Source: Candidozyma auris (Eukaryota; Ascomycota; Pichiomycetes; Serinales; Metschnikowiaceae). Taken from it: a stretch of DNA of 64,000 nucleotides. Each line of letters opens with the position of its first letter. Positions within the stretch are counted from its first letter, which is position 1. The position numbers and the translations under genes are program-made. Below the pieces are notes generated by a model. The model made no database searches. It had not been told where the DNA came from and worked only from the letters and a program-made list of their open reading frames with translations. Below are positions 42,049-51,090 of this stretch, in pieces. The stretch lies in the NCBI RefSeq assembly GCF_003013715.1, contig NC_072817.1:620001-684000 (forward strand). The letters are read 5' to 3'.

Positions 42049-43569
42049 ATGAACACCGAATCCGGGGTCGCTGACCGAAACAACAGCGAGAGTCCAGATG
42101 TCAAAACCAACGACAGTAATAACGTTGGTAGTAGCGCCAACGGCAACGCCAACACCGCTAACGGCAAATCAAGCAAACCCGCCAAGCATGTGACCAAGCT
42201 CTCCACGTCGTCGCCCGAGGCTATCAAGGTGGCCGCTGAAATCACCCCCACGAGACTTGCCAATTTGTTGATAAAAAAAGGCCCGTTGCCCATTCGGCTC
42301 ATCACGGCGCAGTTGGCCGTGGAAGTCCCTGGATTTGATCTTTTGTCGCTTTCGAAACAGCGGCGCCTCATTATGGCAGCCATGGAGGCGGGCGACACCG
42401 AAAACAACGTTGTGTTTGAAAAAATCGGCTGGGGCCAGTGGGCGGTGCGCAGGAAAGACAGCGATTACATCGTCACTGAGGGAAGCGTCGATGGTAGCGA
42501 CAAGACACGGGTGTCTGTGCACGAGCTCAAGGAGAAGGCCAAGTTGGGGTGGCTGAAGAAGGGTGCTTCTGGGAGCAGCAGTAGAGGCGGTGGCGGCGGT
42601 GGCCGGAGAGACTCCATCTCCAACGGGAAACATAATCTCCATAACGTCCAGGTTCCAGGAGAACATCTAGACAGGGCAGTGGAGAGCGACGAGGACGACG
42701 AGGACGAGGAAGACATGGACAGCTTGTCGTCAGATGAGGATGAGCTCCACAAGCTTCGGATGGCTCGTTTGGGCCATGTGGAGGTCGATGACAATGCCAT
42801 TGCCGAGGATTCTGATGAGGACGACGACGAAGACGATATGGACACTACCGAAGATGGAGTGTTTATGTTTGACCAGGATGCTCCTGGCGCTGGTGCTGGT
42901 GCTGGTGCTGGGGTTGGGGTTGGAGCCGGTGGTGGTGTTCGTCGCTGGAAAAAGAAGCTGCCTCCAATATCCTTCGCCAAAAGAGTGCCTCTCAAGGTGC
43001 TGCCTCCTCCACACGTCGGCTCCAACCGCCGGAAGCTGTCTCTGTCCGCGGGAGGCGCCAACTCGGTGCAAAAGACTCCCTACACCGGCTACACCACCCG
43101 CCATCAGTTGTTCAGCAGGCTGCGACTCAATTCGATCGAGAACTTGGACAATTACATAGTCTCTTCCGGCAGAGGGCTGGCGGTGCTGGTGTCGTCGCCC
43201 CCACCAGCTCCCTCGGCCTCTGTGCTATCTGTGTCGCCCATTGGCTCGTGGCTGGCCTCCAACGGCCACCTCCACCCAGGCACGTTCAACGTGTCGCCAG
43301 ACAATCTTGCAAGCACCATTGGCGGGCGCCGAAAACTGAGCTTCAACGAGCTGAGCGTTCGCTCGACTTTGCTGCTGTCGCTACCGCAGAATGGAAAGCA
43401 CCCGCTAAAGCAAGAGGCCTCAGACACCGACGAGGAGGACTGGGCCACCATCGGCGCTGAGTCGCTCCGCAAACATAGCCAGGGTTCTCTGAGCCCGGGC
43501 AAAAATGACGAATTGTGCAGCGACGAAAAAAGGGCCGCCCGGGCTTTGGTCGACCTCATGTCTATATGA
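42049..43569 (+). CDS. STB3: Stb3-like, Sin3-binding RRPE transcription factor
   Basis: The protein has 506 residues. The conserved DNA-binding STB3 domain is at about 60-150: TPTRLANLLIKKGPLPIRLI, then FDLLSLSKQRRLIMAAMEAG, then VVFEKIGWGQWAVRR. S. cerevisiae Stb3 binds the ribosomal RNA processing element (AAAATTTT) and recruits Sin3 to repress ribosome-biogenesis genes when TOR/Sch9 signalling falls. Beyond the domain the chain is low-complexity. It includes a Gly/Arg patch (SRGGGGGGRRDS), two acidic runs (DEDDEDEEDMDS and DEDDDEDDMDTTED) and an alternating Gly-Ala/Val run near residue 280. The C-terminus is RAARALVDLMSI. The symbol is by domain homology. Confidence 0.88.
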   Translation: MNTESGVADRNNSESPDVKTNDSNNVGSSANGNANTANGKSSKPAKHVTKLSTSSPEAIKVAAEITPTRLANLLIKKGPLPIRLITAQLAVEVPGFDLLSLSKQRRLIMAAMEAGDTENNVVFEKIGWGQWAVRRKDSDYIVTEGSVDGSDKTRVSVHELKEKAKLGWLKKGASGSSSRGGGGGGRRDSISNGKHNLHNVQVPGEHLDRAVESDEDDEDEEDMDSLSSDEDELHKLRMARLGHVEVDDNAIAEDSDEDDDEDDMDTTEDGVFMFDQDAPGAGAGAGAGVGVGAGGGVRRWKKKLPPISFAKRVPLKVLPPPHVGSNRRKLSLSAGGANSVQKTPYTGYTTRHQLFSRLRLNSIENLDNYIVSSGRGLAVLVSSPPPAPSASVLSVSPIGSWLASNGHLHPGTFNVSPDNLASTIGGRRKLSFNELSVRSTLLLSLPQNGKHPLKQEASDTDEEDWATIGAESLRKHSQGSLSPGKNDELCSDEKRAARALVDLMSI

Positions 43570-44607
43570 CCTTGTCAAGCTTGTGGAAATATGATCATGG
43601 TCACCGCTCTCCTTACACCTTAGCCATGACCAAAAAGGTGTTTCTTGAGACACCTTACACCTCGCTACCCTTTGCACTGCTGGCCAGTTGGCCAGGTTAG
43701 GTTGTTGTCACTATTATATCAATGTAACACTTTTTCTAGCCACCTTCAACTCTACAGCTTGAAACTATGCCGCCGTCACGAGCTGGTCTCGTCAGCAACA
43801 CAGTATACACGGCATGTTTTGGAAAGAATGTGGATGCACCAGGGTACTACTACATACAATAGAAAAGTCGACTAAAGAGAATGTAGACTGAAGAACTTGC
43901 TTCGAATGATTGGCTGAATTTTCGATTTGCAAATCAAAAGCGTGGGTTATATACTGATCTCATTTCTGACAACAAGGATAACGACACCCTGAAGCATATA
44001 GTCCTACAAAAGTATAATTCGAGGTTTTGACTGAAGACTTGTCCGGCAGGAGACACCAACAATGTGAATATACTTTTAGATAGTTGTCCTTTTTGCAACG
44101 TTCGAGAGGGTGCTTAGAAATGGCTGCGAAAAAGTGTATGATGCTACACTGCTGTTCAAATATGAACACTACAAGAAATTAACAAAATCACGCATGTCAC
44201 GAGTATAGAGAGCTAGCATCCATAAAGGAGAAGGATTGAAATAACTCGTTTCCTTTTTTTTTGGGATTTCCTAGCAGTAATTTTGGCTGTGGTACTGACA
44301 CATCAACACCAGTACTACAAATAAAGAAAACCAGTTTACTGCGTAGTCAACCCTCGAACTGGTCGTTTAGTTTCAAATAATGATGAGATTGCTTTTTCTT
44401 ATCTTCCGTGTCTGATTTTTTAATTTGTGTTTCTTTGCCTCTCTTCGGACCCTTATGGGACGCGTATTTCGCCGAATTAGGAATAGATATGGCGCTTTGA
44501 AAAAGAAGCCCTTATTCACTTTCGTTAAACACGTTCTCCAAGTTCAATTCTTTCAAAATCTCAAAAATCTAATTCTCTTCTTCAAAACCACTCATTAATT
44601 AATTCGG
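43570..44607. other. Intergenic, MCM7 promoter
   Basis: No gene is supported. A dispersed-motif copy (TGGCTGCGAAAAAGTGTATG) starts at 44121. ACGCGT, an MCB box, is at 44460-44465. Confidence 0.5.
44460..44465. promoter_or_regulatory. MCB box upstream of MCM7
   Basis: ACGCGT lies 143 bp before the MCM7 ATG. This is the MBF (Mbp1/Swi6-type) site that drives G1/S expression of replication genes. Confidence 0.5.
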
Positions 44608-46968
44608 ATGTCGACAACTACGACGCTCCCCGCGATCCAGATCAATGTCAACTACAACGAGCTCAAGGCCCACATCAGAGACTTCTTCACTCACTTCAAA
44701 TCCCTGTCAGATATAGACCTCGATGTTGATGCCGAGTTGCAAGAGCTGGGAATCAAGTATTTGGACTTGTTGCAGAAAATTGCCAACAGAGACATTTCCA
44801 CGCTTTACATCGACTTGGACGACATCAAGCTGTACCAGGAGAATCAATTCTTTTCGTCGTCGCAGCCTTCACAGCCCTCGCTGGTGAATTTGCTTAATCA
44901 CATATTGAAGAACACCCATCATTTTGTTGAGCTTTTTTCTCTGGTTGTGGATGAGTTGATGCCTGAACCTACAAAAGAATACTCCGTTAAAGATGACGTT
45001 TTGGACGTCATTTTACACCAGAGGAAATTAAGAAACTTGAGAGTGTCGCAGGAGAACAGAGACGAGCTCAACGCTTTGAACGCTGGCTTGTCTCAGCAAA
45101 CCAACAATGACTGGCAAAACTCCCAGCAAGCTGATGATTTGCTTCTGGTAAATATGTTTCCTCCAAAATTGACTAGGAGATACCACTTGTACTTCAAGCC
45201 TTTGAGCGACAGAACAAAGGCCTTGGCAGTTAGAGACGTCAAGGGCCCTCACGTGGGTAAATACATCACCGTGAGAGGGATTGTCACCAGAGTGTCTGAC
45301 GTGAAGCCCTCGGTGCTTGTCAACGCCTATACGTGTGATAAGTGTGGCCACGAGATCTTCCAGGAGGTCAACTCCAAAGTGTTTCAGCCTTTAACCGATT
45401 GCACGTCCTCAGTGTGCAAAGGCGATAACCAAAGAGGTCAATTGTTCATGCTGACGCGGGCGTCGAAGTTTCTGTCTTTTCAGGAAGTCAAGATCCAGGA
45501 GATGGCTTCCCAGGTGCCAGTGGGTCATATTCCTAGAACCCTCACGATTCACGTCAATGGTGATTTGGTCAGACTGATGAACCCTGGTGACATTGTTGAT
45601 GTCTCGGGTATTCTTTTGCCATCTCCATACACGGGCTTCCGTGCTCTAAAGGCCGGTCTTTTGACAGAAACCTTCTTGGAAGCCCAGTATGTCCAGCAAC
45701 ACAAGAAGCAGTACGAATCTCTCGATATAACTCCCGAAATCAGAGACCAAATGATCGCTTTGAACCGCGAGGGCAATGGCACGATTTACAGGCGCTTGGC
45801 CCAGTCGATCGCTCCGGAAATTTATGGCCACCTTGACGTCAAGAAGATTCTTCTTCTCCTTCTTTGCGGTGGTGTCACCAAGGAGATTGGCGACGGTATG
45901 AGAATTCGTGGTGACATCAATGTGTGCCTCATGGGTGATCCCGGTGTAGCCAAGTCTCAATTGCTTAAAGCCATCAACAAGATTGCCCCAAGATCAGTTT
46001 ATACCACTGGTCGTGGTTCTTCTGGTGTTGGTTTGACCGCTGCCGTCATGAGAGACCCCGTGACCGACGAGATGGTTCTCGAAGGTGGTGCTTTAGTGCT
46101 CGCCGATAATGGTATCTGTTGCATTGATGAGTTTGATAAGATGGAGGAGGGTGACCGAACAGCTATCCACGAAGTCATGGAACAGCAAACGATTTCCATC
46201 TCCAAGGCTGGCATTAACACCACCTTGAATGCTCGTACATCCATCTTGGCCGCGGCTAACCCGTTATACGGTCGTTACAATCCCAGACTATCCCCTCACG
46301 AGAATATCAACTTGCCGGCTGCTCTTTTGTCTCGTTTCGATATCATGTTTTTGATCTTGGACCAGGCGTCTGAAGAAAACGACGAACTATTGGCTGAACA
46401 CGTCACCTATGTGCACAGAGAAGGGAGACAGCCAGAGATGGAGTTTACTCCATTGGACCCACAAACCATCAGACAGTACATTTCCGTGGCAAGAACCTAT
46501 CGTCCCGTGGTGCCTAAAGAGGTGGGTGACCATGTTGTGCAGCTGTACATCCAGATGAGAAAAGAGGCTCAGAGAAACGAGGGATCCGTCAAGAAGTTCT
46601 CTCATATCACCCCTAGAACATTGTTGGGCATCTTGCGTATCTCACAAGCACTTGCAAGACTCCGCTTCGACAACGTGGTCAGAACCACCGACGTCGATGA
46701 GGCGCTCAGGCTTCTTCTGGTTTCGAAATCATCAATGGGTGGCCACGACGAACTTGAAAGAGAGGACATCACTACCAGAATCATGAATGTGATTCGTTCT
46801 ATTGTGCGTGATGAAGAACAGCAAACGCTTAACATTAGCGACTTGCACCACAGATTGGGTGGCATGGGATACACTCAAGAGCAGATTGATGCGTGCATTA
46901 GAGAATATGAGCAACTTGAAATTTTCCAGGTTGTTGAGAATGGCGAGTCCTTGTTGGTGGTGACCTAG
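44608..46968 (+). CDS. MCM7: Mcm7, replicative helicase subunit
   Basis: This 786-residue protein starts at ATG 44608. It has a zinc-binding region with Cys243, Cys246, Cys265 and Cys270, then the MCM AAA+ core. Walker A is GDPGVAKS at 443-450, Walker B is CIDEFDKM near 505-512 and the arginine finger is Arg576 in SRFD. The diagnostic Mcm7 blocks are [28 protein letters not shown] and [15 protein letters not shown]-terminal winged helix follows. Mcm2-7 is loaded at origins and unwinds DNA in the CMG complex. One CTG codon (45451-45453) falls where the yeast Mcm7 sequence, as I recall it, has serine before TRASKF, which fits CTG=Ser. Confidence 0.97.
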   Translation: MSTTTTLPAIQINVNYNELKAHIRDFFTHFKSLSDIDLDVDAELQELGIKYLDLLQKIANRDISTLYIDLDDIKLYQENQFFSSSQPSQPSLVNLLNHILKNTHHFVELFSLVVDELMPEPTKEYSVKDDVLDVILHQRKLRNLRVSQENRDELNALNAGLSQQTNNDWQNSQQADDLLLVNMFPPKLTRRYHLYFKPLSDRTKALAVRDVKGPHVGKYITVRGIVTRVSDVKPSVLVNAYTCDKCGHEIFQEVNSKVFQPLTDCTSSVCKGDNQRGQLFMLTRASKFLSFQEVKIQEMASQVPVGHIPRTLTIHVNGDLVRLMNPGDIVDVSGILLPSPYTGFRALKAGLLTETFLEAQYVQQHKKQYESLDITPEIRDQMIALNREGNGTIYRRLAQSIAPEIYGHLDVKKILLLLLCGGVTKEIGDGMRIRGDINVCLMGDPGVAKSQLLKAINKIAPRSVYTTGRGSSGVGLTAAVMRDPVTDEMVLEGGALVLADNGICCIDEFDKMEEGDRTAIHEVMEQQTISISKAGINTTLNARTSILAAANPLYGRYNPRLSPHENINLPAALLSRFDIMFLILDQASEENDELLAEHVTYVHREGRQPEMEFTPLDPQTIRQYISVARTYRPVVPKEVGDHVVQLYIQMRKEAQRNEGSVKKFSHITPRTLLGILRISQALARLRFDNVVRTTDVDEALRLLLVSKSSMGGHDELEREDITTRIMNVIRSIVRDEEQQTLNISDLHHRLGGMGYTQEQIDACIREYEQLEIFQVVENGESLLVVT

Positions 46969-47085
46969 AGGTCTCATAACCAACTACATAACGCGCACTC
47001 ATTTATCTTTCCTACTACTATTCAGCTGTCAGGCTGTAACCATATACATGTACTTTACTATTAAAATAATACAATATAGCCAGAG

Positions 47086-47823
47086 ATGAAGGATGTAGGA
47101 CAAGAAAGGTACAGAAATGACAACGATAAATGTGAAGAATTGAAGAATCACCAAGTGACTGATCTTGATAGTGATATAACAGACCTACCGGCATTTGATA
47201 AACACGTGGTTGCCTCTGGGACAACAGAAACGATACGAGCGTCTTCAGGTGGTCAATCTTCCAAGCAACAGGTCTCAAGAAGGAGCTCTGTCAGAGATAC
47301 GCCAATAGCAGCTTCCACAACCCCCAGGCAAAGGAATGCAAATAACAACAGCACTGATGAAGATACCACCAATAAGGAAAAGCTTTCGAAGAAGCTCCAG
47401 CCCTGGGTATTGGCCAACAAAGGTTCGGTGGCAAGGGACCATATGGCCAACGAGAGAACGTTTTTGGCCTGGATCAGAAGTGCCATGTTGACGCTTACCT
47501 TGGGCATAGCATTCATCCAGATGTATTCGATTTCGTCTCGAGCCACGTATGCACTTGTTGAAAACGCAGATGTGCTGCTTAAAAAAAAACTCAGAAGGGA
47601 AGATGCTGGGCTTGATGTGTTGGCCAGACCACTCTCTATCCTATGTGCTGTGTTCGCTGCTTTCATGGTCATTGCAGGCTACTGGCGTTACTTGAGGGTG
47701 CAAAGGGCATTGACCAACAATCAATATCCTGCTAGCCGGGCGCTAGCACTTACGGTTGTGTTGTTGTCGTTAGTGATCTTGGGACTCGTGCTAGGCCTAG
47801 CAATTCGCACCGGCGAGGCATGA
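47086..47823 (+). CDS. DUF202-domain membrane protein
   Basis: The protein has 245 residues. The N-terminal about 110 residues are hydrophilic and Ser/Thr/Asn-rich, probably cytosolic and phosphorylated (SRRSSVRD). The DUF202 signature follows as ARDHMANERTFLAWIRSAM at about 117-135. Three transmembrane segments come next: LTLTLGIAFIQMYSI, LSILCAVFAAFMVIAGYW and LALTVVLLSLVILGLVLGLA. DUF202 is also the membrane part of the vacuolar polyphosphate polymerase subunit Vtc1, but this protein is longer and lacks SPX or catalytic domains. Its function is unknown. It lies 117 bp downstream of MCM7 on the same strand, too close for a large promoter. Confidence 0.85.
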   Translation: MKDVGQERYRNDNDKCEELKNHQVTDLDSDITDLPAFDKHVVASGTTETIRASSGGQSSKQQVSRRSSVRDTPIAASTTPRQRNANNNSTDEDTTNKEKLSKKLQPWVLANKGSVARDHMANERTFLAWIRSAMLTLTLGIAFIQMYSISSRATYALVENADVLLKKKLRREDAGLDVLARPLSILCAVFAAFMVIAGYWRYLRVQRALTNNQYPASRALALTVVLLSLVILGLVLGLAIRTGEA

Positions 47824-48273
47824 AGATTAGATTAGTGTCAGTTGCATGAGAAGGACGATGAGCATTTCGACTATTAGGTCAATTGACTTTTGGCGTCGCC
47901 AAAAGTGTAAATAGGGGACTCGTGAGGAGGCTGTATTTAAGAGCAGAACAAAGAGGTATTTTCTCAGGTGGTGGAAGTCTCATGAAGTGCTATTTCGCAG
48001 CAATCAGTACCCAACTTACGAAATTGAATTGAGACAATTACAACACTCTGCATTGCTTAAACCTCTATGGGGATCCCACGTGGATTATCAACGAGGTTGC
48101 ACATCTTGAAAGCAGACTTTCTCTAATATTCCCCACCATTTCTAGCCCATTCCATCTTCACCAGTTTCCGAAATGTATGGGCGCGCGTTGTCAAATAAAA
48201 ACACCGAGCAACAAACTCAAGCTTACAGCTTCAACATTTTCAATCTGCCCCAATCTCCACCGCCTACACAATC
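47824..48273. other. Intergenic, with a perfect 21-nt palindrome
   Basis: No gene is supported. A perfect inverted repeat lies at 47886-47906, 62 bp after the DUF202 stop. CCCACGTGG lies near 48075. The rest is the THO1 promoter and leader. Confidence 0.5.
47886..47906. repeat. Perfect inverted repeat, 10-bp arms and 1-nt centre
   Basis: ACTTTTGGCG, then T, then CGCCAAAAGT. It could be a dimeric transcription-factor site for the downstream THO1 gene or a hairpin in the 3' UTR of the DUF202 mRNA. Confidence 0.8.
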
Positions 48274-48816
48274 ATGACTGACTACGCGTCCCTCACGGTT
48301 GCCCAATTGAAGGAGCAGCTCAAAGCCAAGGGTTTGGCCTTGGACGGAAAAAAAGCCGATTTGGTCCAGCGTCTTGTTGACCTGGACGCTGGAGAAGCAC
48401 AGACAGAGCCAGCAAAAGAAGAGCCCAAGGAAGAGCCAACTAAGGAAGAGGCTCCAAAACAGACAGAAGAAAAGAAGGAGGCTCCTGCTGATGAGAATGG
48501 TGCTAAGACTGAGGAGAAGGTTGAAGACAAGAAGCCCAAGGAACTTTCTCCAGAGGAGAGAAAACAGCTAGCCGTGAATTTGATTACAAAGAAGATCAAA
48601 AGAGCGGAGAAATTCGGCGATGAACAACTGGCTCAGGCTGCCCGCAAGGACTTGGCTCGTGTGGAGAAGTTTGGCGTTGACCCAGGCACTGCGTTGGCAA
48701 GAGAGATCGGCTTGGTTGATAAGCAAGTGAACTCTGGCTTGGGCAACTTTAGGAGACGTAAGGGGAAGGGCCACAGAAACAAGTCCAAGGGCAAGAAGGG
48801 TAAGGTGGGGAAGTGA
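48274..48816 (+). CDS. THO1: Tho1/SARNP, SAP-domain mRNP export protein
   Basis: This 180-residue protein begins with a SAP domain (SLTVAQLKEQLKAKGLALDG then KADLVQRLVDLD, about 6-40), which binds DNA or RNA. A Glu/Lys/Pro-rich linker follows. Near 105-150 is the Tho1 C-terminal RNA-binding helix pair (KIKRAEKFGDEQLAQAARK, then RVEKFGVDPGTALAREIGL). The basic tail is RRRKGKGHRNKSKGKKGK. The order matches S. cerevisiae Tho1 and human CIP29/SARNP. It works with the TREX helicase Sub2 in packaging nuclear mRNA. Confidence 0.93.
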   Translation: MTDYASLTVAQLKEQLKAKGLALDGKKADLVQRLVDLDAGEAQTEPAKEEPKEEPTKEEAPKQTEEKKEAPADENGAKTEEKVEDKKPKELSPEERKQLAVNLITKKIKRAEKFGDEQLAQAARKDLARVEKFGVDPGTALAREIGLVDKQVNSGLGNFRRRKGKGHRNKSKGKKGKVGK

Positions 48817-49445
48817 TTGAGGTTGTGCTTTCTCGAGGGGTGATGAGTTGATCTTTAAAAAGACTAAACTATGAAGTGGCTGTGTTTTGCATGCCTCTGT
48901 TTCTATAGATATTATCAAGAAAAGGAAAAATGTACGATTACTGTGAGTTGACCTGAGGGGGGCTGTCAAATTTGCTAGGAAGGCAGAGGAGGCTCTAGAC
49001 TGGATGCTCTACATTTGCAACGAACCCACTTGGCCGCCTTCACTCGCCGAGGTTTCGGTGTTTTCGGTGTTACTGCTTGAAGGCTTGGGCATTTTCTGCC
49101 AATGTGGCACGGGAACATGGTAATTGAGTATCTAGGCTCTGTGGCCTTCACAGGTATGGAGGGTCACAGAGGTGGGTAACCACCTTCCAAGCAGACACCA
49201 ACAATGACTCATGACTTGCAAGTCATTCAGATCAATAATATTTGCAGTTCTTATTGTCAATTTACTTACACGCCAGCGCTTAACGACAACTATAAGGGAA
49301 ATCTAATGGCTGACGCCACAGTGGTTGCAAAATCGCAGCCACAGATTAGGCACTTGAATAACCGTAGGTTGACAGTGTAGACACCGTAAGTATAAATGAG
49401 AGCAATTTTCCAGCTCAATTGAGTTCACTTCAAGTGCCGTTCACC
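48817..49445. other. Promoter region of the dioxygenase gene
   Basis: No gene is supported. At 49322-49341 two motif halves face each other: TGGTTGC, AAAATC, GCAGCCA. A TATAAAT box lies at about 49390-49396, 50 bp before the ATG. Confidence 0.5.
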
Positions 49446-50621
49446 ATGGCTCCAGCATTCAAGCCCTTTCTCTCTGAGTTGGACAATCCTCAGCACTACG
49501 CCGAGCTTAAGCAAAGAATCGAAGCCGGCAAGTTGAGTGACGCCAAAGAGGCCACCAGCGAGCAGTCAAAGCTTCTTTACCCTGAGTATTTGGTTGCTAC
49601 CACTCCAGCAGAAGCCAACAAATACAACAACCAGAAAAATGTTGACGGCGCCAAAACCGATAAGGGCCACCTTGGAGATCCAGAGTTCAAGAGCTTGTTC
49701 AACAAGCCCCACAAGAAAATTGACTTGTCTCCAAACTTTGGAACAGAGATCGAAGGGATTCAGCTTAGTGAACTTGACGACCAGGGCAAAAACGATTTGG
49801 CTCTATTCCTTGAAACTCGTGGGTTGGCGATCTTTCGCAACCAGGACTTCAGAGACAAAGGTCCTGAGTTCGCTGTGAACTTTGGCAAGTATTTCGGCCC
49901 ATTGCACATTCATCCGGTTGCTTACTCTGCCAAAGATCACCCAGAGCTCTTTGTCACCTTCAGGAAAGCTGGCGATGGGTCCAGGTACGAGGAAGCCTTC
50001 AAATACACCACCGGCTCGTATGCGTGGCACTCAGACGTTTCTTTTGAAGAGTACCCATCTTCATTTTCCTTTTTCGTTGCTTTGGAGGCTCCAGAAAGCG
50101 GAGGAGATACCCTTTTCATCGACGGCAGAGAAGCTTACAGGCGGTTGTCGCCTCAGGTGCAAAAGTTCTTGGAGGGTCTCACTGCTATCCATTCCAACTA
50201 CTACCAGAACAAAATGGCTACTCTCCGTAACCAAGTAGCCAAAATCAAAGCTGACTATTTCACGGAGCATCCTTTGGTGAGAACACATCCAGTAACTGGG
50301 GAAAAGAGCTTGTTTTTCTCGAGGGTGTTTATCCAAAAGATCAAGGGCTTGAAAGCGTCAGAGTCGGATGCAATTCTCAACTTTTTGGAAGATCACGTCA
50401 CCAACATCCCTGAGTTTCAAGTGAGAGCGGCTCACAGAGGCACCGATTCCAGATCGGTGATTGTTTGGGATAACAGGATCTTGTTGCACTCCCACTGCAA
50501 TGACTTCTTGCAGCACGAGACTTCTGCCAGGCACCACTTTAGGATCACCAACATTGGAGAGAAACCATACTTGGACACCGAGGGGAGCCTGAGTGATGAC
50601 GAAAAGCCTAAGGCCTACTAA
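49446..50621 (+). CDS. TauD/Jlp1-like Fe(II)/2-oxoglutarate sulfonate dioxygenase
   Basis: The protein has 391 residues from the first ATG (49446). The frame runs on upstream without an ATG. The TauD domain covers about 95-380. Iron ligands are His195 and Asp197 in WHSDVSFE and His348 in VWDNRILLH; the 2OG arginine follows in RHHFRIT. The line LETRGLAIFRNQDF and the block PESGGDTLFIDGREAYRRLS are typical of the family. Yeast Jlp1 oxidises sulfonates and taurine to release sulfite for sulfur supply. The exact substrate here is not determined by sequence. It does not overlap neighbouring genes. Confidence 0.9.
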   Translation: MAPAFKPFLSELDNPQHYAELKQRIEAGKLSDAKEATSEQSKLLYPEYLVATTPAEANKYNNQKNVDGAKTDKGHLGDPEFKSLFNKPHKKIDLSPNFGTEIEGIQLSELDDQGKNDLALFLETRGLAIFRNQDFRDKGPEFAVNFGKYFGPLHIHPVAYSAKDHPELFVTFRKAGDGSRYEEAFKYTTGSYAWHSDVSFEEYPSSFSFFVALEAPESGGDTLFIDGREAYRRLSPQVQKFLEGLTAIHSNYYQNKMATLRNQVAKIKADYFTEHPLVRTHPVTGEKSLFFSRVFIQKIKGLKASESDAILNFLEDHVTNIPEFQVRAAHRGTDSRSVIVWDNRILLHSHCNDFLQHETSARHHFRITNIGEKPYLDTEGSLSDDEKPKAY

Positions 50622-51090
50622 CGGTTAGAACTAAAACAAAATGGATTGTGTTTAGCTACTAGTGTATAGCAATGCTACAGGTAGCATTTTTTGAACAACT
50701 GAAGAATATAGGTGGATTATAGCCTTAGCAAGTCAACAGAGAGCTTCTTTATATCAATATCCGCATAAAGCAGTAGTTGTGCTTTTGTGGATATTCCATC
50801 GGCTGGCTGCCATGCATATATGTGCTGACTTTCAAGTACCCCACAAATAGAAGCAACATACGAATTCTAGCAAAAGTTAAAAAGAGAAGAAGCGGAAAAA
50901 AAAAAATAAATTTCCTAGCCAATAATGGCAATCGCTACACCCATCTCGATAGTTGTCCCTTCTTCTCTCATTTGAGCCAACTATGTATGTCACCACGTAG
51001 GCGCCATTTTGCACCCAAAAGGCGCTTTCCAAGTACGGTACATTTCGCACACACATCTCTCATTGAAATTCAACGGACTACTTCCTCCTC
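50622..51090. other. Aminopeptidase promoter region
   Basis: No gene is supported. Near 51003-51026 a GGCGCC, CATTTTGCACCCAAAA, GGCGC block includes TGGGTGCAAAATG on the minus strand, a relative of the dispersed motif. It is about 75 bp from the ATG. An A-rich run lies near 50900. Confidence 0.5.
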
